DNA of 64,000 nucleotides. Origin: Tateyamaria pelophila. GTDB taxonomy: Bacteria; Pseudomonadota; Alphaproteobacteria; Rhodobacterales; Rhodobacteraceae. The notes beneath the pieces were generated by a model, which was not told the DNA's origin, ran no database searches, and saw only the letters and a program-made list of their open reading frames with translations. The DNA is taken from contig NZ_JAIMIA010000007.1 of assembly GCF_019966495.1 (NCBI RefSeq), positions 1-64,000 of the forward strand, in the 5' to 3' direction. The position numbers and the translations under genes were made by a program. Positions 17,715-26,968 of this stretch are shown here, piece after piece (the stretch's first letter is position 1; each line of letters begins with the position of its first letter).

Positions 17715-18797
17715 TCAGTCCATTTGAGCATCGGGCGTGGATTTGGATATCTCAACTTCCGACGCATCCATGTCTTCGGCAATCCCGTCAAAAAGGGGCG
17801 TGCTCAAATATCGCTCTCCGGTGTCAGGCAACATGCACAGGATAACGGACCCCTCAGGGGCCGTTTCGGCCACTTTCAGGGCAACGGCAAAGGTTGATCC
17901 GCCCGAGATACCGGTAAAGATGCCTTCCTTCTGCGCAAGATCCTTTGCGCCCTGAATGCCGTCCGCGCCTGCAATCGGGATCAGATCATCATAATAGGCG
18001 TTGTCGATGGCCTCTTGCAGAACTGCAGGGATGAAATCTGGCGTCCAGCCCTGGATCGGATGGGGTTCGAAAGCCGGGTGGCTGGCAGTAGGCGCGTTCG
18101 TCGTGTCGCGTTCCTGCGCGTGCCCACTGCCGATCAGCTGTGCGTTCGCAGGTTCGGTCAGGATGATCTTTGTTTCGGGCCGTTCCTTGCGCAGCACACG
18201 TCCCAGACCGGAAACCGTTCCGCCCGTGCCATATCCCGTGACGACATAGTCCAGTCGGGAGCCGTCAAAATCCGCCATGATCTCGCGGGCGGTCGTAGCC
18301 TCGTGAATGTCGGCATTGGCCTCGGTCTCGAACTGGGACGCAAGGAACCAGCCATGCGCCTTGGACAGCGCAACGGCCTTTTGGTACATGCCGAAGCCCT
18401 TGAGGGCGCGGGGTGTCAGGATGACCTTGGCCCCAAGCATCCGCATCAACCGCCGGCGCTCGACGGAAAAGCTGTCCGCCATCGTGACCACCAACGGATA
18501 GCCCTTTTGGGCGCACACCATGGCCAGCCCGATCCCGGTGTTCCCGCTGGTGGCCTCAACAACCGTTTGGCCGGGTTTCAACGCGCCTGACCGTTCCGCG
18601 GCTTCGATGATGTTGACGGCCAGCCTGTCCTTGATCGAGCCTGCGGGATTGAACGCTTCGGCCTTGACGTAGATTGTGGCCCCGTGGGTCGGGATGGTGT
18701 TGATCCGGATTATCGGTGTATCACCGATGGTGTCCAGAACGTTGGAATACAGTCGGCCACGACCGGCTGTTGTCCGAATTGAAGTGTTTTCTGACAT
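17715..18797 (-). CDS. cysK: Cysteine synthase A
   Basis: A 360-aa PLP enzyme making L-cysteine from O-acetylserine and sulfide. The PLP lysine is in NPAGSIKDRLA (K56) and the phosphate loop is EATSGNTGIG (about 81-90). GYGTGGTVSGLGRVLR and GISGGSTFAVALKVA are typical fold-type II segments. The C-terminus carries a polar tail (EVEISKSTPDAQMD) a little longer than usual. The start follows AAAAAGGAG about 8 nt upstream. It is monocistronic, convergent with rhaI, with 68 nt between the stops. Confidence 0.92.
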   Translation of the reverse strand: MSENTSIRTTAGRGRLYSNVLDTIGDTPIIRINTIPTHGATIYVKAEAFNPAGSIKDRLAVNIIEAAERSGALKPGQTVVEATSGNTGIGLAMVCAQKGYPLVVTMADSFSVERRRLMRMLGAKVILTPRALKGFGMYQKAVALSKAHGWFLASQFETEANADIHEATTAREIMADFDGSRLDYVVTGYGTGGTVSGLGRVLRKERPETKIILTEPANAQLIGSGHAQERDTTNAPTASHPAFEPHPIQGWTPDFIPAVLQEAIDNAYYDDLIPIAGADGIQGAKDLAQKEGIFTGISGGSTFAVALKVAETAPEGSVILCMLPDTGERYLSTPLFDGIAEDMDASEVEISKSTPDAQMD

Positions 18798-19168
18798 GGA
18801 AAATCTCCTTTTTATGTTCGTCTGGACGTGTTTTGAAAAAAATGCGGTACGGCCTGATCCTACACCTTGCTGACAAAAATGCTTGGGTAAACTTGAGATC
18901 GTCACGGTATCGACCCAAACGCAGCCCCGCTTCCGGCCGGAAAACCCTGACCCGCAGACCTTGTCGGGGGATAACAGACAAAGCGTTTCTGCCGAAACAT
19001 CTCCGGGAATTCCAAGCGCCTGGCGCGACGCGCACGTCACTGAAACGTCGGTTTCACACTGCGGACATTGACACGACCTTGCATCGGATCGCTGACGATC
19101 TGTCGCCTGTCTTTGCAGATGAACGCTTGGCAAAGATGCCCGACGGTGCCGATGAGATCAGAGGGGTT
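18798..19168. other. cysK upstream region, otherwise featureless
   Basis: A 371-bp stretch between the cysK start and the end of the BLUF gene, both on the minus strand. It contains the cysK ribosome binding site (AAAAAGGAG) and presumably its promoter, but I cannot point to a defined operator, leader RNA or terminator. Confidence 0.4.
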
Positions 19169-19582
19169 TCAGGACTTTTGATCGGCTGCGACATTGCGCG
19201 ACAGATCTGCGAACACCTTCTCGAAATCCTCAGGGCTGGCCCGGTCCAGCGCGCCATCTGCAATTTCTTCCGAGGTCCAGATCCACGACTTTTCCGGGTC
19301 ATGCAGCATGGCCCAGTCCGAAAACATCCGCGTCTGCACGGACTTGGCGACCAATTTCCTGATCTCGACATGACGATCATCCCTGCGGATCCGATCATAG
19401 GTGGCCGTGACCTGCAGTTCCGGCCCTTCGAGCATTTGCAGGAAAATGTCATGCCTGCACACAAGCGCTCCGGTGATGTCGTTGCGCGCGTTGAGGCGCC
19501 GCGCATCCAGTAAAATGCCGCTGAGCATCGCCGCATCATAGCCAAAGGGCCGCGAGACATAGACAAGTTGGATCAAGTTCAT
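19169..19582 (-). CDS. Short BLUF-domain blue-light sensor
   Basis: A 137-aa protein that is essentially a lone BLUF domain, binding FAD to sense blue light. Aligned by eye with AppA/BlrB, it retains Tyr8 (IQLVYVSR), Asn31 (RRLNARNDITGAL), Gln49 (FLQMLEGP), Trp90 and Met92 (FSDWAM), the residues of the flavin hydrogen-bond switch. ATG 19582 is preferred, with GGGGA 5 nt upstream; an in-frame ATG at 19594 adds four residues. A short helical tail follows, ending NVAADQKS. No output domain is fused, so it should act through a partner. It is divergent from the cardiolipin synthase-like gene, 257 bp away. Confidence 0.88.
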   Translation of the reverse strand: MNLIQLVYVSRPFGYDAAMLSGILLDARRLNARNDITGALVCRHDIFLQMLEGPELQVTATYDRIRRDDRHVEIRKLVAKSVQTRMFSDWAMLHDPEKSWIWTSEEIADGALDRASPEDFEKVFADLSRNVAADQKS

Positions 19583-19839
19583 AGAAATCCCCATATGATC
19601 GTGCGCGGTGCGCCCCGAGACATCATCTGTTTCGACCATAGACTGTTTTGAGGCTGCAAGTCTTTGCCGATCTGGGGTGCCGGGGAAATTAGAAAGTGTT
19701 TGACTTGCGAACGATCCAGCGGTCGTGTCCGTCATCGGTGAAGAGGGTGCAAAAGCAGCACGGGGCGTGCAGTCACAAAAGCGGCGGCGGCACAGGTTGA
19801 GAGACGCCATTTGCACAAGGGTCTGGAGCGTGGCATCGC

Positions 19840-21312
19840 TTGCCCATAAGATGCCACGTGATCGCACCAAGGGTTTTTGCCGTGTTCCTGCTCCTTATAC
19901 ATGTCGTTCTCGTTATCTCCTGTATGTTTCGGATTCTGTTGCGGCGACACCGCCAGCCCGAGTCGCGCCTGGCCTGGGTGACCGTTGTGCTTGCCGTTCC
20001 GTTTGTCGGCGTGCTTGCCTATCTCTTGCTGGGCGAAACCAATATCGGACGCAAACGTACGGTGCGGTTGAACGAGACGCTTGAAAAACTGCCCCGCCCG
20101 GAGGTCGCCCCCGGTTGGGATCTGGCGGACCCGTCTCTCAATACATCGGACCGATACCAGTCGTTGTTCACTGTGGGTGAGGCAATCAGCGGCTACAAGG
20201 CGGTGGGCGGTAACCGCGCGCAGCTTATGGGCGATTCTGAGGCGACCATTGATGCCATGGTTGCTGATATCGACGCAGCCCGGGACCATGTTCATTTGAT
20301 TTTCTACATCTGGCTCACGGACGACAGTGGCATGAAGGTGGTCGAAGCCCTCAAGCGGGCGGCAGGGCGCGGCGTCCAATGCCGGGCCATGGTCGATGAT
20401 CTTGGATCGCGGGGCATGGTGCGCAGCCAGGCCTGGAAAGACATGGCGGCCGCAGGGGTGCAGGTGGCCTGTGCGCTTGAGATCGGCAACCCTTTGGTGC
20501 GGGCCTTCGAAGGCCGTATCGACTTGCGCAACCACCGCAAGATATTGGTGATCGACAACGACCTGACCTATTGCGGCAGCCAGAACTGCGCGGATGCGGC
20601 CTTCCTGCCCAAGGCAAAATTCGCCCCTTGGGTCGACACCGTCATGCGGTTCGAAGGCCCCGTCGCCCGCCAGAACCAGCATTTGTTCGCAAGTGACTGG
20701 ATGACCCATGTCGACGAAGACCTCAGCGACCTGTTGCGCCGACCGCTGCCACCAAAGCAGCCGGGATTTGTCGCACAGGTGGTAGGAACAGGTCCGACGA
20801 CCTGGGCGGCGGCGATGTCGGAGCTCTTTGAAACCCTGATGTACTGTGCGCGCAATGACCTGTTCATCACGACGCCCTATTATGTGCCCAATGCCCCTTT
20901 GCAGGCAGCCCTGTGCGCCGCGGCCAAGCGCGGTGTGGACACGACGATCATATTTCCCAAACGCAACGATGATTTTGCCGTCGGTGCGACCGCGCGCAGT
21001 TACTACGAAGAGTTGCTGACCGCAGGTGTGAAGATTTATGAATACCGGCCCGGCATTTTGCATGCAAAGACCATGACGATCGACACTGACATCAGCTTTA
21101 TCGGCTCCGCGAACATGGACCGGCGCAGTTTTGATCTCAACTACGAGAACAACATCCTGCTCAGGGATACGTCACAAACCGCGCAATTGCGCGCGCGACA
21201 GATCACGTTCCTGAGTGAAAGCAATCAGATCACACTCGAAGAAGTTCAGGCATGGCCTTGGCAGGAACGGCTTTGGAACAATGCGCTGGCAATCTTTGGC
21301 CCGGTCCTCTGA
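19840..21312 (+). CDS. cls: Cardiolipin synthase-like phospholipase D family protein
   Basis: A 490-aa membrane-anchored phosphatidyltransferase. Two N-terminal hydrophobic helices (VFAVFLLLIHVVLVISCMF and LAWVTVVLAVPFVGVLAYLLLG) precede two PLD domains, each with an HKD motif: RNHRKILVIDND near residue 230 and LHAKTMTIDTD near 408, each followed by GS-N (CGSQN, IGSANMDRRS). It would join two phosphatidylglycerols into cardiolipin. The start is uncertain: TTG 19840 extends the frame most, while GTG 19858 gives a shorter N-terminus; neither has a strong ribosome binding site. Confidence 0.85.
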   Translation: MPIRCHVIAPRVFAVFLLLIHVVLVISCMFRILLRRHRQPESRLAWVTVVLAVPFVGVLAYLLLGETNIGRKRTVRLNETLEKLPRPEVAPGWDLADPSLNTSDRYQSLFTVGEAISGYKAVGGNRAQLMGDSEATIDAMVADIDAARDHVHLIFYIWLTDDSGMKVVEALKRAAGRGVQCRAMVDDLGSRGMVRSQAWKDMAAAGVQVACALEIGNPLVRAFEGRIDLRNHRKILVIDNDLTYCGSQNCADAAFLPKAKFAPWVDTVMRFEGPVARQNQHLFASDWMTHVDEDLSDLLRRPLPPKQPGFVAQVVGTGPTTWAAAMSELFETLMYCARNDLFITTPYYVPNAPLQAALCAAAKRGVDTTIIFPKRNDDFAVGATARSYYEELLTAGVKIYEYRPGILHAKTMTIDTDISFIGSANMDRRSFDLNYENNILLRDTSQTAQLRARQITFLSESNQITLEEVQAWPWQERLWNNALAIFGPVL

Positions 21313-21698
21313 CCGCTTCGTTCAACCATGCATTTATGTGGCTTGGCTTTTGACGCGGGCAGGCACAGGCGATCCGGCGCAGACATTTTTCGAGGCTCGA
21401 GGCGGTGCTTTTGACGGCAAGCTCCTTTTCACTGCGTAAGCCGACCTCCAATTGCAGCTTTTGAATACTGTAAATCACGCAGATCGTTTTATCTTGTAGT
21501 GCTCTGTTTTTGCTTGATAAACTGTGAAACTGACACATCAAGACGACGATGGTTTATATGTCGGCCTTAAACGCAGGCTTGGAATATTAAGGAAGCTATC
21601 GTAATCAAAAGCAAGATCCGCCTGTCAGACCGCAATTGCGGACACCGGGGACAGGTTTTTTTGAAATTGAAAGACACTTTCTAAGGAATGGGCTGCCA
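21313..21698. other. Intergenic region upstream of mscS-family gene
   Basis: A 386-bp region between tandem plus-strand genes. It is more A+T-rich than its surroundings around 21440-21600, where a promoter for the channel gene is likely. Near its end it contains a terminator-like hairpin with a T-run (21621-21662). No credible reading frame was seen. Confidence 0.5.
21621..21662 (+). terminator. Terminator-like hairpin in the mscS leader
   Basis: CCTGTC (21621-21626) pairs with GACAGG (21650-21655), enclosing the perfect palindrome CCGCAATTGCGG (21630-21641), and is followed by seven T residues (21656-21662). It is oriented for rightward transcription and ends only 36 nt before the channel gene's ATG. 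It could terminate transcripts from upstream or act as a leader attenuator. Confidence 0.55.
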
Positions 21699-24002
21699 AT
21701 GAAATTTATCAAGTTCCTGCTTCTTGTGTGCGTGGTGTCTCTTTTCCTTCCGGTACAAACTGGTTTTGCGCAGTCATTGCCGGGCATAGGCTCACAAAGC
21801 AGCGCAGCGCCTGCAACGGCACAGGAACTTCCGACTCCCCTGACACCTGAAACCGTGCGCGACCTCGTTTCGCGGTTGTCGGACGATCAGGTCAGGGCCA
21901 TGTTGCTGGACCGGCTCGATGCCGTTGCGCAGGAGCAAGCAATTGACGCAGAACCGAGTGATGGTCTGATCACCGAGCTTTCGCAAATCGGCACCGGACT
22001 GCTGGCGCGTTGGGGCAAGGTCATCCGTGACCTGCCAACGATATTTTCGTCACAAGGCAAGGCCTTTGCCAACTTTTACGACCAGTTCCCCGGCAGCGGG
22101 ATCATGTGGCTGGTGGGGTTGACGGCGCTGGCCTTGGCCATTGGCTTTGCGGCGGAAAGGGCGGCGCTCTTGGGGCTCAACCGCTGGTTCCCACCTCGAA
22201 GCAGCGCCGACGGAACAGATTTGCGGTCGGCGGTGGTTTATCTCTTTGGCCGTTTCGGCCGCGAGTTTTTGGGCCTTCTCGTGTTTTTTATTTTTGTCAG
22301 GTTCGTCGGCGCGCGTTTGCTCGACAGCCAGCAGTTGATGTTTGCGGCGCCATTCCTGTTCTATCTGATCTGGATCCCCCGTGTTGGGGCTGCCGTGTCG
22401 CGGATGCTTCTGGCACCGCAACAGCCGGATATGCGGATCGTGAATATCGATGATCACTGGGCCAAATACCTGCATCGGCACCTGATCGGGCTGTTCCTGT
22501 TGATCGGTGTGTTGCTATTCATCATTGATTTCGATCTTAAGACCGGTCTGACGACGGGTGAAATCGTGATCACGTTCTGGCTCAACCTCGGGATTCACAT
22601 CTATCTGGCCTATGTCGTCTGGCAAGCGCGCGCGGGGCTGACCGACATGATGCGCGGGACGGATCCGGATCGGACGGCATTCGATGAAAAAGTCGCTGTC
22701 GGTTTTCCTTATTTCGCAATCTTCGTGTCAATCGCGACGTGGTTTGCTGTAGAGGTCATGGTTGTTGTTCAGGATTCGCCGACCCTTGAGCGTCTGCGGG
22801 GCGGTGCACATTATGTCACCATGTTCTGGCTCTTGGCAGCACCGGTGATCGATACTGCGATCCGCGGAATTGTCCGCCATCTGCAACCTCCCATGAGTGG
22901 AGAGGGCGATATCGCCAGGGCGGCCTATGTCTCGACCAAGCGCAGTTACATCCGCATCGGACGTATGGTCGCCGTCGTCTTTGTCGTCTTGATGATCGCC
23001 AATGCGTGGGACATCGATTTGCGTGATCTTGTATCGTCGCGGGTTGGCGACACCTTTGGGGCCAACCTGATCCAGTTCGTGCTGACGCTGGGTATCGGCT
23101 ATGTTCTCTATGAGCTGATGTCGGTCTGGGTGAACCGCCGTTTGGCCCGCGAACAGACACAAGGCGGGGACCATGTGGCGGAGTCCGGTGGCGAGGGCGG
23201 TGCCCCGGGTCAATCGCGTCTGGCCACGGTGCTGCCCTTGATGCTCATCTCGGGCCAGGTGGCCATCGCCGTGATCTTCGGCCTGCTGGCCGTCGGCGCA
23301 CTGGGCATCGACATTGCACCGCTTCTGGCCGGTGCCGGTATACTTGGTCTGGCTATTGGTTTCGGCGCTCAGAAACTGGTGACGGATATCGTATCCGGCG
23401 TCTTTTTCCTGATCGACGATGCGTTCCGTGTGGGTGAATATGTGGATGTGGGTGGCACCATGGGGGCGGTCGAAAAGATTTCGATCCGGTCCATGCAGTT
23501 GCGCCACCATCGCGGCCTTGTGCACACCATTCCCTATGGCGGCATCGAGAAGGTGACCAATTTCAGCCGTGACTGGGTCATCATGAAACTGATGTTCACC
23601 GTGCCGTTCGATACCGATCCCAACCAGGTCAAGAAGATCTTCAAGAAGATCGGCGCAGAGATGATGGAAGATCCGCTGTTCAAGGATGATTTCCTCGAGC
23701 CCTTCAAAAGTCAGGGCGTGTTCCAGTTTGACGACGTCGGCATCGTGATGCGCGGCAAGTTCATGGCCAAGCCGGGCAAGCAGTTCACCATCCGCAAAGA
23801 GATCTATAACCGGGTGCGCAACGAGTTTGCCGCCAACGGGATCGAGTTTGCGCGTCGTGAAGTGCGGGTGGCCATTCCTGGACTGGAAGATCATGACGAT
23901 CTGACTGACGAGCAGAAGACGGCCGTCGCGGGGGCCGTCAGCGGTGCCGTTCAGGCGCAAGTCGAAGAAGAGAACGCTGCCGCCGAAGCAAACAAGAAAT
24001 AG
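21699..24002 (+). CDS. Large MscS-family mechanosensitive ion channel
   Basis: A 767-aa protein with a signal peptide (MKFIKFLLLVCVVSLFLPVQ, cleavage near GFAQS), a periplasmic region of about 110 residues, then about ten hydrophobic segments. The C-terminal third is the MscS core: pore helix APLLAGAGILGLAIGFGAQK, beta domain VGEYVDVGGTMGAVEKISIRSMQLR, and GLVHTIPYGGIEKVTNFSRDW. The terminal tail is rich in A/E/Q. This places it with the large YbdG/YnaI/MscK-like members that protect against hypo-osmotic shock. ATG 21699 is selected for its signal peptide; AAGGA lies about 11 nt upstream. Confidence 0.88.
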   Translation: MKFIKFLLLVCVVSLFLPVQTGFAQSLPGIGSQSSAAPATAQELPTPLTPETVRDLVSRLSDDQVRAMLLDRLDAVAQEQAIDAEPSDGLITELSQIGTGLLARWGKVIRDLPTIFSSQGKAFANFYDQFPGSGIMWLVGLTALALAIGFAAERAALLGLNRWFPPRSSADGTDLRSAVVYLFGRFGREFLGLLVFFIFVRFVGARLLDSQQLMFAAPFLFYLIWIPRVGAAVSRMLLAPQQPDMRIVNIDDHWAKYLHRHLIGLFLLIGVLLFIIDFDLKTGLTTGEIVITFWLNLGIHIYLAYVVWQARAGLTDMMRGTDPDRTAFDEKVAVGFPYFAIFVSIATWFAVEVMVVVQDSPTLERLRGGAHYVTMFWLLAAPVIDTAIRGIVRHLQPPMSGEGDIARAAYVSTKRSYIRIGRMVAVVFVVLMIANAWDIDLRDLVSSRVGDTFGANLIQFVLTLGIGYVLYELMSVWVNRRLAREQTQGGDHVAESGGEGGAPGQSRLATVLPLMLISGQVAIAVIFGLLAVGALGIDIAPLLAGAGILGLAIGFGAQKLVTDIVSGVFFLIDDAFRVGEYVDVGGTMGAVEKISIRSMQLRHHRGLVHTIPYGGIEKVTNFSRDWVIMKLMFTVPFDTDPNQVKKIFKKIGAEMMEDPLFKDDFLEPFKSQGVFQFDDVGIVMRGKFMAKPGKQFTIRKEIYNRVRNEFAANGIEFARREVRVAIPGLEDHDDLTDEQKTAVAGAVSGAVQAQVEEENAAAEANKK

Positions 24003-24010
24003 ATGGGAAT

Positions 24011-24037
24011 GCCTTCTCGGTCCTTGACCGAGAAGGC
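24011..24037. terminator. Bidirectional terminator between mscS-family gene and nagA
   Basis: GCCTTCTCGGTC (24011-24022) and GACCGAGAAGGC (24026-24037) form a perfect 12-bp stem with a 3-nt loop, sited in the 52-bp gap between two convergent genes. There is no long T-run, but the position and stability fit a shared terminator. Confidence 0.7.
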
Positions 24038-24054
24038 GCGCTCGGACCCCCGGG

Positions 24055-25182
24055 TCAAGCGGAGATGTATCGCTCGAACCGGTGTGATGCGTTCAGGTAA
24101 ATCACAGGGCCGGGTTGGCCTGTGTCGAACCTGCCAAACCCGAGCGCGTCGCGCAGCAGCGCAGCGGGCCGGGTTGTCGTCATGGCGAAGGCGCGCGCCG
24201 GTTCAAGCCCGACCGTTTCGATCAACACCGACAGCGCTTTTGAAAACTCCAGATCCGCGCCCGCCAGGGTGCCGTCTTGCAGAGTCAGGCGACCATTCTG
24301 GCGCAGGACTTTCCGACCGTTCAGCAAGAACTCCGCAATGTCTGACCCGACGGTAGACATGGCATCGGTGACCAGAAAAATGTCGCTGTTTGCGGCCAGT
24401 GCGGCCCGCATGCTGCCCGCGTGCACGTGAATGTTGTCCGCGATCAGCCCGGCTGCGATCCCCGGCGTGCTGAGCGCTGCACCCACTAGGCCCGGCGCGC
24501 GGTTGCCCATCTGGCTCATGGCGTTGAAAAGGTGCGTGACGCAGCGCGCGCCGGACGCAAATGCCTCCACCGCATCGCCATAACTGCAATCCGTGTGCCC
24601 GAGCGAGACGATCACGCCGGCATCGGACAGTCGGGCGATTTGCGCGTAAGTGGTGCTCTCCAGCGCGACCGTGACCATCACATTCGGCAAACGGCGGGCC
24701 GCCTCGCAGAGAAATGCTTCGTCCACATCCTCCATCGCCCGGATCAGTGCGGGATCATGGGCGCCTTTGCGCGCGACGGACAAATGCGGGCCTTCCAGAT
24801 GGACGCCCAGGATACCCGGAACGCCTTGCGCGATTGCCTCTTCGACCGCGTCCACAGCAGCGCGGGTCTTGTCCCGCGTGTCGGTGATAAGGGTGGGCAA
24901 CAGTGCGGCCGTGCCTGTTGTGGCATGGGCGCGGGCAATTTGCGCCACGCCTTGCGCGTTGGTTTCATCATTGAACATGACGCCGCCGCCGCCGTTGACC
25001 TGAAGATCGACAAATCCGGGCATCAATGTGCCGCCGTCCAACGGCTCAATTTCGACGTCAGGCGGCACAGAATCCGGTGCGACAATGCCGTCGATGCGCG
25101 TGCCGTCCAAAACCAGCGCTTTGCCGGAGAGTAGAGACGTGCCGTCAAAGATGTCGGCCCCCAGATATGCGCGTCTGCTCAT
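24055..25182 (-). CDS. nagA: N-acetylglucosamine-6-phosphate deacetylase NagA
   Basis: A 375-aa amidohydrolase that deacetylates GlcNAc-6-P to GlcN-6-P. Typical segments are GGTLMPGFVDLQVNGGGGVMFND, VHLEGPHLSVARKGAHD (metal Glu), SLGHTDCSYGDAVEAFASGA (metal His), CVTHLFNAMSQMGNRAPGLVGAA and FLVTDAMSTVG (catalytic Asp). The start overlaps the SIS-deaminase stop (ATGA). It is last in the leftward operon kinase-nagR-SIS-nagA. Confidence 0.92.
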   Translation of the reverse strand: MSRRAYLGADIFDGTSLLSGKALVLDGTRIDGIVAPDSVPPDVEIEPLDGGTLMPGFVDLQVNGGGGVMFNDETNAQGVAQIARAHATTGTAALLPTLITDTRDKTRAAVDAVEEAIAQGVPGILGVHLEGPHLSVARKGAHDPALIRAMEDVDEAFLCEAARRLPNVMVTVALESTTYAQIARLSDAGVIVSLGHTDCSYGDAVEAFASGARCVTHLFNAMSQMGNRAPGLVGAALSTPGIAAGLIADNIHVHAGSMRAALAANSDIFLVTDAMSTVGSDIAEFLLNGRKVLRQNGRLTLQDGTLAGADLEFSKALSVLIETVGLEPARAFAMTTTRPAALLRDALGFGRFDTGQPGPVIYLNASHRFERYISA

Positions 25183-26207
25183 ACGGTTTCCGTCACTTTC
25201 TGGAGGTGGCGCGGTTCGTCGGGGTTGATGCCCCGCGCAACGGCCACCTGTTCGACCATCGCATAAAACGACACGATCAGGGAGATGGGATCCGTCAGCG
25301 GATGCGCGGTGCGCGCGGTCGGAAGGTGCGTCGCTTTTGACACCTTGTCGGACGTCACAAAAACTTCGGCCCCCTTTTCGGCAATCTGTTCGGCAACACC
25401 GACAAGCGAGGCTTCGGCCTGATCTGCGGCGGTCAGGGCAATGACCGGAAAGCCGGGGCTCACGATCGAAACGGGCCCGTGCAGCACCTCTGCCGACGAA
25501 TAGGATTCGGCGTGCAACTGGCAGGTTTCCTTGAACTTCAACGCCGCCTCATTCGAGATGGCATAGGCCGGGCCACGGCCCAGACAGAACACCGATTGCG
25601 CGTTCGCCATTTTCGCGCCCAAAGGTGACCAGTCGGCCTCGACCGCGCGTGCCAGAACTTCGGGCAATGCCCTGATGGCGGTCAGCAATTCCGCATCCTG
25701 TCGCCACTCGGCCAAAAGCCACAGCGCGGACACGAGGGACGTCACGAATGTCTTTGTCGCCGCAACGCTGCGTTCTGATCCGGCGTGCAGGTTAAGCGTA
25801 TGATGGCCAACCTGTGCCAGATCGCTGTCCGCATGGTTGGTCAGCGCAAAGGTCAGCGCGCCTTCTTCGGCGGCCATTCTGGCCATGCTCACGATGTCAG
25901 GGCTTTTGCCCGATTGCGAAACCGCAAGACATGCGCTGCCCGCAAGCTTCAGACGGCGGCCATAGATCGACGCAACCGATGGGCCGACAGAGGCAACGGG
26001 GACGCCACACATCAACTCGCTGGCATATTTGAAATAGGTCGCGGCGTGATCCGAAGACCCGCGAGCGACCGAGATCATGAAGGCCGGATCGTGATCGGCA
26101 AGGGCCCGGGCCGCAACGGTCATGTTGGCTTGACCGGCCAGCAGCAGGCGTTCGACGGTCTCCGGAATCTCGCGGATTTCGCGCCGCATATGGCTTGTCG
26201 ATGACAT
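25179..26207 (-). CDS. SIS-domain glucosamine-6-phosphate deaminase (NagB-II type)
   Basis: A 342-aa protein with two SIS domains and no glutaminase domain, as in the NagB-II/AgaS group that substitutes for classical NagB. Markers are MISVARGSSDHAATYFKY, CLAVSQSGKSPDIVSMAR, GSERSVAATKTFVTSLVSALW, LGRGPAYAISNEAALKFKETCQLHAESYSSAEVLHGP and the C-terminal DEPRHLQKVTETV. It would convert GlcN-6-P to fructose-6-P and ammonia. ATG 26207 has AAGGAG 5 nt upstream. It begins 2 nt after the nagR stop and overlaps nagA. A GlmS-like isomerase is excluded by the absence of the glutaminase half. Confidence 0.85.
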   Translation of the reverse strand: MSSTSHMRREIREIPETVERLLLAGQANMTVAARALADHDPAFMISVARGSSDHAATYFKYASELMCGVPVASVGPSVASIYGRRLKLAGSACLAVSQSGKSPDIVSMARMAAEEGALTFALTNHADSDLAQVGHHTLNLHAGSERSVAATKTFVTSLVSALWLLAEWRQDAELLTAIRALPEVLARAVEADWSPLGAKMANAQSVFCLGRGPAYAISNEAALKFKETCQLHAESYSSAEVLHGPVSIVSPGFPVIALTAADQAEASLVGVAEQIAEKGAEVFVTSDKVSKATHLPTARTAHPLTDPISLIVSFYAMVEQVAVARGINPDEPRHLQKVTETV

Positions 26208-26209
26208 GG

Positions 26210-26968
26210 TCACTCCTTCGACAGTGTGAGTTCGGCAACGAAGTTGTAAGCGTCGCCGCGATACAGGGATTGGGTGAATTCGGCGATACGGCCGTCTTTG
26301 AGGTGTGAAATCCGCACGATGCGCAGGCCCGCATCGCCCGGAGGCACCTCCAAAAGCTCCGCCTCGCGAGAGGCGAGGTTGATGGCAGATATCTTTTGCA
26401 ACGCGCGGATCGGGCGGTGCCCGTCACGCTCCAGCACTTCGTACAGCGAAGTTTCGACAATCAGTGGATTGGGCAGGATATCGGCCGGCAGGGATGCACT
26501 TTCGATGGCCATGGGCTGGCCGTCAGCCAGCCGCAGTCTGGAAATCCGCGCGACATTGGCATCGCGTGACAGATCCAGCATGTTTCGCTCTTCGGCAGAG
26601 GGCATGAAAAGCCCACGCTCCAGCCAGCGCGACGACACGGATTTGCCGCGGCGCTCCATATCCTCGGAAAATGAGGTGAGGCGTGTGAGCCTTTGTTCGA
26701 TCTGCGCCACCTTGGAGGAAATGAACGAGCCCGAGCCTTGTTTCTGGATGATCGTGCCTTTGTCGGCGAGCGACTTGATCGCCTTGCGCACGGTGACCCG
26801 GGAAAAGTCGGTGATCGCGGCAATCTCTCGTTCGGCGGGCAGGGGGCTGCCCGGGGCCAGAATGCCCTGTTCGACCCCGTCCGTCAGGCGCTGCCGAAGT
26901 TGAATGTAGCGCGGACCACCATCCGCCCGGAACCACGTTGACGGGGCGAGAAAGTCAGAGATATTCAT
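26210..26968 (-). CDS. GntR/HutC-family regulator of amino-sugar genes (NagR-like)
   Basis: A 252-aa regulator. The winged helix domain covers about residues 20-85 (YIQLRQRLTDGVEQGILAPG, LPAEREIAAITDFSRVTVRKAIKSLADKG). A UTRA effector domain (about 95-245) binds sugar phosphates in this family (typically GlcN-6-P or GlcNAc-6-P). It is second in the leftward operon, overlapping the kinase stop by 4 nt. The twin 22-bp AGGTAT-containing sites in the divergent promoter region are its likely operators. Confidence 0.88.
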   Translation of the reverse strand: MNISDFLAPSTWFRADGGPRYIQLRQRLTDGVEQGILAPGSPLPAEREIAAITDFSRVTVRKAIKSLADKGTIIQKQGSGSFISSKVAQIEQRLTRLTSFSEDMERRGKSVSSRWLERGLFMPSAEERNMLDLSRDANVARISRLRLADGQPMAIESASLPADILPNPLIVETSLYEVLERDGHRPIRALQKISAINLASREAELLEVPPGDAGLRIVRISHLKDGRIAEFTQSLYRGDAYNFVAELTLSKE

